This document shows, one piece after another, positions 57,957-64,000 of a stretch of 64,000 nucleotides of DNA. Source of the stretch: Cephaloticoccus primus (GTDB lineage: Bacteria; Verrucomicrobiota; Verrucomicrobiia; Opitutales; Opitutaceae); the NCBI RefSeq assembly GCF_001580015.1, contig NZ_LSZQ01000042.1:34743-98742 (forward strand). The letters are read 5' to 3'. Position 1 is the stretch's first letter, and each line of letters opens with the position of its first letter. Below the pieces are notes generated by a model. It made no database searches, was not told the origin of the DNA, and worked only from the letters and a program-made list of their open reading frames with translations. The translations under genes were made by a program, and so were the position numbers.

Positions 57957-59282
57957 TCAGCGTGCGAGGCCGGTGCGGCGGGTGAAGGGGTAGTAGATGA
58001 AGATGGGGCGGCCGATGACTTCGGTGGCGGGGACGTAGCCCCAGTAGCGGCTGTCCTGGCTGTTCGCCGAGTTGTCGCCCAGTGCCATGAAAGAGCCGGG
58101 CGGCACGGTCATCGTTTTCCCTTTGGAGAGGGCCTGTGAGTTGCGGTAGCCGACGTAGCCATCGATGCGCTGCGCGTTTTTCTCAAACGCCGCCGCACCG
58201 GTGATCGGCTCGCCATTGCGGTACAGCCGGTAGTCCTTGATTTCGAGCGTGTCGCCCGGCAGGCCGGTCAACCGCTTGATGTAGTACTGGTCGAGCTGGT
58301 GGCCGCTGCGGTCTTTCATCACGGGGCTGTCGATTTGCCGCGTGCGAAAGACGAAGCCCTGACCGACTTTCGGGCGCACGAAGTGGTAACTCACCCGGTC
58401 GGCGAGGAGTTGATCTCCCGTCAGGATATCGAAGCTCAAGACGCGCTCACCGCGCGCGACACTGCGGCCCAGCGGTACGCGGAGCACCTCGGCAGCGCGG
58501 CTCACGCCCGGGTAAACTTCGAGCCAGTGGCGCTCGATTTTCGCGCGGTCGCGCTGGAGCGCGCGCAGGTGCTCGGCGAAACCGCTATCGCCGCCAAAGA
58601 GCGTTTCGCGCATCGCCTTATCGACGCCTTGGAGGTCTTGCGGGACCTGGATGCGGACGGGCTCCCCATCGACGTAAAAAGTGTATTCGCGCACGGTCGT
58701 GGGCAGGATGAACCACGAGCGCGCGGGCTTGAGGCTATAGGCGAGCTCCAGGTCGTTACCGCCCGCGCTGACGAAGAAGTCGGCACTCACCTCGCCCGTG
58801 CGCGGGGCGATGACTTCGCGTCGTTGCGCGCCAAGCGTGGCGGTGCGCCACAAGCGGCTGAGCCCGCCAGGCACGTCGCTGGCCGAGGTGAAGTTATCGA
58901 CCGTCATCCCGTAATAACTCGGCCACATGGAGTTGGTCGGGATCTTGAAGGGCTGCACGAAGAAGGCGCGAAAGCCGAGGATCACAATCGCTGCGACGAG
59001 GAAGAACTCCACGTTTTCGACGAGGGAGGTTTTCGGGTAGTGCGTGCCGCCGAGCTCGCGCAGGACGCTTTCGAGCGCCTCGATCGCGAGCTTCAACCGC
59101 ATGGGGTCGCCGCCCTTTTCGCGCAGGAGCTGGCGCAGGGCGGCGGAGTGCGTCATGAGGCGCCCGAGCTCGTCGGTGCTCAGCCGGTCGCGGCGGTAGT
59201 GGTACACTTTTGCAGCGAGCTCCAACCACTGTTTGGCACTGCGGCGCATCTTTGTGTTTTGGGAAGCGAAGAGGCTGAACAT
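57957..59282 (-). CDS. lepB: Signal peptidase I
   Basis: A 441-aa type I leader peptidase that cleaves signal peptides at the outer face of the inner membrane. An N-terminal cytoplasmic helical part is followed by one membrane helix (VEFFLVAAIVILGFRAFFV). The catalytic Ser118 is in KIPTNSMWPSYYG and the general base Lys336 in YYIKRLTGLPGDTLEI; GDNSANSQDSRYWGYVP closes the site. Ser and Lys are 218 residues apart, against about 55 in E. coli, because of a large insertion between the two catalytic boxes. It is the last gene of the fabD-lepA-lepB run. Confidence 0.94.
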   Translation of the reverse strand: MFSLFASQNTKMRRSAKQWLELAAKVYHYRRDRLSTDELGRLMTHSAALRQLLREKGGDPMRLKLAIEALESVLRELGGTHYPKTSLVENVEFFLVAAIVILGFRAFFVQPFKIPTNSMWPSYYGMTVDNFTSASDVPGGLSRLWRTATLGAQRREVIAPRTGEVSADFFVSAGGNDLELAYSLKPARSWFILPTTVREYTFYVDGEPVRIQVPQDLQGVDKAMRETLFGGDSGFAEHLRALQRDRAKIERHWLEVYPGVSRAAEVLRVPLGRSVARGERVLSFDILTGDQLLADRVSYHFVRPKVGQGFVFRTRQIDSPVMKDRSGHQLDQYYIKRLTGLPGDTLEIKDYRLYRNGEPITGAAAFEKNAQRIDGYVGYRNSQALSKGKTMTVPPGSFMALGDNSANSQDSRYWGYVPATEVIGRPIFIYYPFTRRTGLAR

Positions 59283-59422
59283 GGTGTGAGTGGTGCGGCG
59301 CGGCAGGAGCGGGAGGTGGAGCCTGGAGCAGGGCAGCGAGTGGCAGGGAGGTGGCGGCGACGACAGGCGGCGCAGAGGAGCGCGGGCGCGCCGGCCTCCC
59401 CCTGCCCCGTCCGGCAGGCGGG

Positions 59423-61219
59423 CTAGTTGGTTTTCAGGACTTTGATAAAGGCATCGGAGGGGATGGAGACTCGGCCAAACTGCTTCATCTTTTTCTTCCC
59501 CTCTTTTTGCTTATCGAGGAGTTTGCGTTTGCGCGAGATGTCGCCGCCGTAGCACTTGGCCGTCACGTCTTTGCGCATTTCCTTAACGTTGTCGCGAGCG
59601 ATGATTTTCCCGCCGATGGCGGCTTGGATGGCGACCTTGAACATCTGTGGGGGGATGATCTCGGCGAGGCGCCCGCAGAGTTCGCGCCCTTTGCCCTCGG
59701 CCTTTTCGCGGTGGACGATTGAGGCAAAGGCATCGACGGGCTCGGCGTTGATGAGGATCTCCATTTTCACGAGCTCGGCCTGGCGGTACTCGCCGAGTTC
59801 GTAGTCCATCGAGCCGTAGCCGCGGGTGATGCTTTTGAGCCGGTCGTTAAAATCGACGAGGATCTCGTTAAGCGGCAGCGTGCAGGTGAGCATGATGCGG
59901 TTGGCATCGAGCGTATCGGTGTGGTCGATCGTGCCGCGCTTCTCCATGATGAGCGCAAAGATGTCGCCCATCGACTCGTTGGGGATGTGGATCGCGGCCT
60001 TGATGGTGGGCTCGCGGATTTCGCGCACGGCGCCCGGATCGGGCAGGTTGACGGGGTTATCGACTTCGCGCAGCGCGCCATCGTCGGTCACCACGTGATA
60101 AACCACACTCGGATAAGTGGAGATGATGTCCACGTCGTGCTCGCGGCGGATGCGCTCCTGGATGATCTCCATGTGGAGCAGCCCGAGGAAGCCACAGCGA
60201 AAGCCAAAGCCGAGCGCGACCGAGCTCTCCGATGCGAAGACAAACGCCGCGTCGTTGAGCCGCAGCCGCCCCATCGCCGCCTTCAGCTTTTCGTAGTCGG
60301 AGCTGTCTACCGGATACAGGCCGCAGAAAACCATCGGGCGCACCTCCTGGTAGCCCGGGAGCATCTCGGTGGCGGGGCGCTGCGCGAGCGTGATCGTGTC
60401 GCCGGTTTTGATCTCGGAGGTGTCCTTGATGTTGGAGACGAGGTAGCCGACATCGCCCGCGGCGAGTTTTTGGGCCTTCTCCATTTTCGGCGTAAAGATG
60501 CCGACTTCCTTCACCTCCGACTTGTTGCCGTTACTCATCAGGAGCATGGCGTCGCCGGGCTTCACCTCGCCGGAGAAAACGCGCACGTAGGCGATCACGC
60601 CGCGGTACGAATCGTAGAGCGAGTCAAAGACCAGCGCACGCGTGTGCGCGTGGTCGCTCCAGCGCGGCGGCGGCACGCGCTCCACGACTGCTTCGAGGAT
60701 TTCCTCGATGCCGATGCCGGCCTTTCCGCTGGCGAGGATCGCCTCCTCCGCGGGGATCGTGAGGATGTCTTCGAGCTGGCTCAGGCACAGGTCGAGGTTG
60801 GCCCCGGGCAGGTCGATCTTGTTGATCACGGGGATGACCTTGAGGTTTTGCCCAAAGGCCAGGTGCGCGTTGGCGACTGTCTGCGCCTCGACGCCCTGGG
60901 CGGAGTCGATCAGGAGCAGCGCGCCTTCGCAGGCGGCGAGGCTGCGCGAGACTTCGTAGGAGAAGTCCACGTGGCCCGGCGTATCCATGAGGTTGAGCTT
61001 ATAGGTCGTCCCGTTTTTCGACGGGTAAAGCATCGTGACCGGATGCGACTTGATCGTGATGCCGCGCTCGCGCTCCAGATCCATCGAGTCGAGATGCTGA
61101 TCGGTGAGCACACGCTGGGCCACCGTGTTGGTGTGCTCCAGCAAGCGATCCGATAGGGTCGTCTTGCCGTGATCGACGTGGGCGATGATGCAGAAATTTC
61201 GGGTATGGGCGATTTCCAT
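59423..61219 (-). CDS. lepA: Elongation factor 4 (LepA), ribosome back-translocating GTPase
   Basis: A 598-aa translational GTPase of standard length. G1 is IIAHVDHGKTTLSDRLLE, G3 LMDTPGHVDFSYEVSRSLAA and G4 IPVINKIDLPGAN. The LepA-specific C-terminal domain is present: YGSMDYELGEYRQAELVKM, IVHREKAEGKGRELC, AKCYGGDISRKRKLLDKQKE, GKKKMKQFGRVSIPSDAFI. It sits between fabD (21 bp upstream) and lepB (140 bp downstream); lepA-lepB linkage is common in bacteria. Confidence 0.98.
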   Translation of the reverse strand: MEIAHTRNFCIIAHVDHGKTTLSDRLLEHTNTVAQRVLTDQHLDSMDLERERGITIKSHPVTMLYPSKNGTTYKLNLMDTPGHVDFSYEVSRSLAACEGALLLIDSAQGVEAQTVANAHLAFGQNLKVIPVINKIDLPGANLDLCLSQLEDILTIPAEEAILASGKAGIGIEEILEAVVERVPPPRWSDHAHTRALVFDSLYDSYRGVIAYVRVFSGEVKPGDAMLLMSNGNKSEVKEVGIFTPKMEKAQKLAAGDVGYLVSNIKDTSEIKTGDTITLAQRPATEMLPGYQEVRPMVFCGLYPVDSSDYEKLKAAMGRLRLNDAAFVFASESSVALGFGFRCGFLGLLHMEIIQERIRREHDVDIISTYPSVVYHVVTDDGALREVDNPVNLPDPGAVREIREPTIKAAIHIPNESMGDIFALIMEKRGTIDHTDTLDANRIMLTCTLPLNEILVDFNDRLKSITRGYGSMDYELGEYRQAELVKMEILINAEPVDAFASIVHREKAEGKGRELCGRLAEIIPPQMFKVAIQAAIGGKIIARDNVKEMRKDVTAKCYGGDISRKRKLLDKQKEGKKKMKQFGRVSIPSDAFIKVLKTN

Positions 61220-61240
61220 GAGCAGCAGCAGTCGCGCGCG

Positions 61241-62152
61241 TTATTTCGCCAAATCCTCGAACTCGGAAAAGCTCTTCACGGCCCACGCCTTGTCGGTGCG
61301 CCGCGCCAGTCCGGCCAGCACGCTCCCCGGGCCGAGCTCCCAAAACTCGCTCGCGCCCGCGGCCACCGCGCTGCGCATGCAGTCCTCCCAAAGCACGGGA
61401 GAGACGACCTGCCTGACGAGCGCCGCGCGCAGTTCCTCGGGCTCGGCGAGTGCGCGGCCCGTCGTGTTGGTAAACACGGCAAAGGCAGGACGCGAAAACT
61501 CGATGTCGCTCAGGAAAACGGCAAAGGCCGCGCGCGCCGACTCCATCAGGCGGCTGTGATACGCGCCGGCGACATTGAGCGGGATCACCTTTTTCCCGCG
61601 CTCCTTCGCGGCGGCAACGGCTGCGGCCACCTTGGCCTTCTCGCCGGATACGATGATCTGCCCCGGCGCGTTAAAGTTGGCTGCCTCGATGTCGAACTCC
61701 GCGCAAAGCGCAGCCACGCCCTCGCGCGGCTCGCCGAGGATGGCCGCCATGCTGCCCACAGTCGTTTCGCAGGCTTGCTGCATGAGGCGGCCCCGCTCGG
61801 CGACGATGCGCAGCCCCGTTTGAAAATCGAACACGCCCGCCGCCGCGTAGGCCGTGATCTCGCCGAGGCTGAGCCCGAGCGCGCAGGCCGGCGCCGACGC
61901 GGGCCCCAGCCTGCCCTGCTCGCGCAGCGCCTCGACCAGCGCGAGGCCGTGGACGTAAAGCGCGGGTTGGCAGATCTTCGTCTGCGTGAGCTCCTCCTCC
62001 GGCCCTTCAAAGCAAATGCGCGTCAACGGGTAGCCGAGCGTCGCATCGGCCTCATCGAAGCGGGCGCGCGCCGCCGCCGATTGCGCGTAGAGGCTGCGCC
62101 CCATGCCGACTTTTTGCGCGCCTTGTCCTGAAAATAAAAGTGCCAGTGCCAT
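61241..62152 (-). CDS. fabD: Malonyl-CoA:[ACP] transacylase
   Basis: A 303-aa acyltransferase that loads malonyl units on ACP for fatty-acid synthesis. FSGQGAQKVGMG is the N-terminal signature. The nucleophile Ser95 is in LGLSLGEITAYAA, where Leu replaces the His of the usual GHSLGE. The catalytic His is in NVAGAYHSRLM. It leads the fabD-lepA-lepB run and is divergent from dapA by 77 bp. It presumably also supplies malonyl-ACP to the lipid operon, which has no transacylase of its own. The leader is pyrimidine-rich. Confidence 0.95.
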   Translation of the reverse strand: MALALLFSGQGAQKVGMGRSLYAQSAAARARFDEADATLGYPLTRICFEGPEEELTQTKICQPALYVHGLALVEALREQGRLGPASAPACALGLSLGEITAYAAAGVFDFQTGLRIVAERGRLMQQACETTVGSMAAILGEPREGVAALCAEFDIEAANFNAPGQIIVSGEKAKVAAAVAAAKERGKKVIPLNVAGAYHSRLMESARAAFAVFLSDIEFSRPAFAVFTNTTGRALAEPEELRAALVRQVVSPVLWEDCMRSAVAAGASEFWELGPGSVLAGLARRTDKAWAVKSFSEFEDLAK

Positions 62153-62229
62153 TGAGGGAAAAGGGGCGAAGGCAATCTCTGGCCTTGCGAAAAACCAAGC
62201 TCTAAACTTTCAACCCGATCCTACTAACG

Positions 62230-63129
62230 ATGGCTAAGAAAACCGCCCCCCGCTCCCTGACTGGCACGCTGACTGCACTCGTCACACCGTTTAAGAAACA
62301 GCAGGTCGCCTACGGTGATCTTGAGGCGCTGATCGAGTTTCAGATCAAAGGCGGGATCGACGGGCTGGTCGCCGTCGGCACGACCGGCGAGTCGCCTACG
62401 CTCACGCACGAAGAGCACATGCAAGTCGTGCAGGCCACCATCGAGCTCGCGGCGGGCCGCGTACCCGTGGTGGCAGGCACCGGCTCAAACTCGACGCGCG
62501 AAGCAATCGGGCTGACCAAGCTCGCCCACGACGCAGGCGTCGACGCGATACTGCTCGTCGCCCCCTACTACAACAAGCCGAGCCAGGAGGGGCTGTTTCT
62601 GCACTTCAGCGCCATCGCCGAAGCGACCGACCGGCCCATCATCCTGTACTCGATCCCCTCGCGCTGCGGCATCGAGATCGGTGTCGGCGTGGTCGAGCGG
62701 CTGCGCGCCAAATACCCCCACGTCCGCTACATCAAGGAAGCGGGCGGCTCGGTCGATCGGGTTGACCAGATCAAGCAAGCCCTCGGCAAGGACATCACCG
62801 TGCTGAGCGGTGACGACTCGCTCACCCTGCCCTTTATCGCCGCCGGAGCGGAGGGCGTGATCAGCGTCGCCTCCAACCTCTATGTACGCGAAGTCGCCAA
62901 ACTCGTAAGCACCGCGCTCAAGGGCGATCTGCCCGCCGCCACCAAAGAGCACCGCCGGCTCTACCCGATTTTCAAAGCCCTGTTTAACGAGCCCAACCCG
63001 GTGCCCATCAAACTCGCGCTGCACAAGGCGGGCATCATCAGCCGCCCCGACGTGCGGCTGCCGCTCTGCCCCGCCAGCGCGGAAAACCGCAGCGCGCTCT
63101 TCCGCATCATGGCCGAGCTGGCCAGGTAA
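62230..63129 (+). CDS. dapA: 4-hydroxy-tetrahydrodipicolinate synthase
   Basis: A 299-aa class I aldolase that condenses pyruvate and aspartate semialdehyde at the entry to lysine and diaminopimelate synthesis. TALVTPF, VAVGTTGESPTL, LLVAPYYNKPSQEGLFLHF and the Schiff-base Lys in VRYIKEAGGSVDRV are present. The usual NVPxRTG loop is SIPSRCGIEIG, with Ile-Pro-Ser and Cys for Thr. GDDSLTLPFIAAGAEGVISV follows. dapB starts 13 bp downstream. Confidence 0.97.
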   Translation: MAKKTAPRSLTGTLTALVTPFKKQQVAYGDLEALIEFQIKGGIDGLVAVGTTGESPTLTHEEHMQVVQATIELAAGRVPVVAGTGSNSTREAIGLTKLAHDAGVDAILLVAPYYNKPSQEGLFLHFSAIAEATDRPIILYSIPSRCGIEIGVGVVERLRAKYPHVRYIKEAGGSVDRVDQIKQALGKDITVLSGDDSLTLPFIAAGAEGVISVASNLYVREVAKLVSTALKGDLPAATKEHRRLYPIFKALFNEPNPVPIKLALHKAGIISRPDVRLPLCPASAENRSALFRIMAELAR

Positions 63130-63142
63130 TCCGCCCCACGCC

Positions 63143-63934
63143 ATGTCGCTTTCCATTTCACTGGTCGGAGCACGCGGGCGGATGGGCCGCACCATCGTCG
63201 AGCTCGCTCCCGAGCAAGGACTCTCGATTGCCAGTGCGCTCGACACCGGCGACGACCTCGCGGCGGGGCTCGCCCGGGGAGACGTCATCATCGACTTCAG
63301 CTTTCACGAAGCGACCGCCGAGGTGATCGCGCACGCCGTGCGCTTGGGCAAGCCACTCATCATCGGCACGACGGGCCACTCGCTTGAGCGCCGCGCCGCC
63401 CTGCTAAAAGAAGCCGCCAAAGTGCCCTGCGTGTGGGCCGGTAATTACTCGGTCGGCGTAAACTTGCTGAATGCGCTCACCGAGCGCGCTGCCGCTGTCC
63501 TGAGCGACGACTACGACGCCGAAGTCGTCGAAATGCACCACCGCTTCAAGAAAGATGCGCCCAGCGGCACCGCCGCCCGCCTGCTGGAGATCATCCTCGC
63601 TGCACGCCAGCTCGGCCCCGAAGCCCTGCGCCACGGCCGCCAGGGAGTCCCGGGTGAGCGCACGCGACGCGAAGTCGGCATCCATGCGCTGCGCGGCGGC
63701 GATGTCGTCGGCGACCACACCGTGATCTTCGCCGCGCAGGGCGAGCGCATCGAGCTCACGCACAAGGCCAGCGACCGCGCCATCTTCGCGCGCGGTGCGC
63801 TGCGGGCTGCCGCGTGGGTCTCGGGTAGAGCCCCCGCCGTCTACGACATGCAGGACGTGCTCGGCCTCGGCCCGGCAAACGCCGCACCGACAACAGTAGC
63901 AGCAGCAACAAACACGGCGTCCAGCGCAGCATGA
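63143..63934 (+). CDS. dapB: 4-hydroxy-tetrahydrodipicolinate reductase
   Basis: A 263-aa NAD(P)H-dependent reductase catalysing the second diaminopimelate step. The dinucleotide loop is VGARGRMGRTIVE. VIIDFSFHEA, IIGTTGHS, AGNYSVGVNLL, the catalytic EMHHRFKKDAPSGTA and RGGDVVGDHTVIFA are all family landmarks. The last 20 residues are an Ala/Thr tail. Its stop overlaps the next ATG (ATGA), coupling it to ruvA. Confidence 0.97.
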   Translation: MSLSISLVGARGRMGRTIVELAPEQGLSIASALDTGDDLAAGLARGDVIIDFSFHEATAEVIAHAVRLGKPLIIGTTGHSLERRAALLKEAAKVPCVWAGNYSVGVNLLNALTERAAAVLSDDYDAEVVEMHHRFKKDAPSGTAARLLEIILAARQLGPEALRHGRQGVPGERTRREVGIHALRGGDVVGDHTVIFAAQGERIELTHKASDRAIFARGALRAAAWVSGRAPAVYDMQDVLGLGPANAAPTTVAAATNTASSAA

Positions 63935-64000
63935 TCACCTCGATCCACGGCACCCTCGTTGCCGCCACACCGCTGCGCGCGACCGTCGAGATCGGCGGGC
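63931..64000 (+). CDS. ruvA: Holliday junction branch-migration protein RuvA, N-terminus only (runs off window)
   Basis: Only 23 codons are visible: MITSIHGTLVAATPLRATVE followed by IGG. This matches the RuvA N-terminal OB-fold opening (MI-x3-GTLV...P...V-x-GG). The ATG overlaps the dapB stop. The call rests on this short stretch. Confidence 0.7.
   Translation, partial: MITSIHGTLVAATPLRATVEIGG

Overview
The window is GC-rich, gene-dense Gram-negative chromosomal DNA. It carries Kdo transferase (lipid A core), signal peptidase I, a lipoprotein, and a PEP-CTERM surface protein with autotransporter-type beta repeats. The phoH-pgpH-ybeY order, the PEP-CTERM protein and an oleA/oleB pair suggest Verrucomicrobiota, class Opitutae. 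That placement is inference; there is no rRNA here. No transposase, integrase, prophage or CRISPR array was seen.

Layout. 1-4.5 kb: MEP isoprenoid genes ispF, ispD and ispE around pyrF, behind a peptide-binding lipoprotein gene that runs off the left edge. 4.5-9.8 kb: PTS enzyme I, tRNA-Leu(UAG), a small coiled-coil membrane protein, a DUF3817 protein and monomeric isocitrate dehydrogenase. 10-15 kb: xylulokinase and a tandem pair of exported phosphodiester-glycosidase-family proteins. 15-25.4 kb: a phosphoesterase and a reverse-strand block HIT-phoH-pgpH-ybeY-DUF502-recO, then fabF and waaA. 25.5-30.8 kb: a SNF2 ATPase and a ClC channel with CBS domains. 30.8-38.3 kb: an accessory-looking stretch with palindromic element A, a 77-aa ORF, a 1396-aa PEP-CTERM protein, a third phosphodiester-glycosidase paralog on a less GC-rich stretch, and tRNA-Ala(GGC). 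38.4-47.8 kb: galE, divergent from an eight-gene lipid operon. 47.9-55.6 kb: malQ, hrpB and a GH2 glycosidase. 55.6-64 kb: elements B and C flanking scpA, an 86-aa ORF and trxA; then the reverse-strand run fabD-lepA-lepB; then dapA-dapB-ruvA.

The most interesting locus is 39426-47789: KAS II, ACP, two phytoene-desaturase-like flavoproteins, a FabZ-like dehydratase, a FabI-like enoyl reductase, OleA and an OleB-type hydrolase. It reads as a dedicated acyl-chain factory feeding a head-to-head condensing enzyme, plausibly making an unusual unsaturated or ladderane-like long-chain lipid or hydrocarbon. A ketoreductase, OleC and OleD are absent from the window.

The second notable item is a family of three intergenic elements (A, B, C; about 316-350 bp). 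They have 18-bp terminal inverted repeats (degraded at one end of B) and nested hairpins whose arms co-vary between copies. Window-wide traits are frequent ATGA/GTGA start-stop overlaps, pyrimidine-rich leaders in place of Shine-Dalgarno sites, and Ala/Gly/Ser-rich insertions in housekeeping enzymes.
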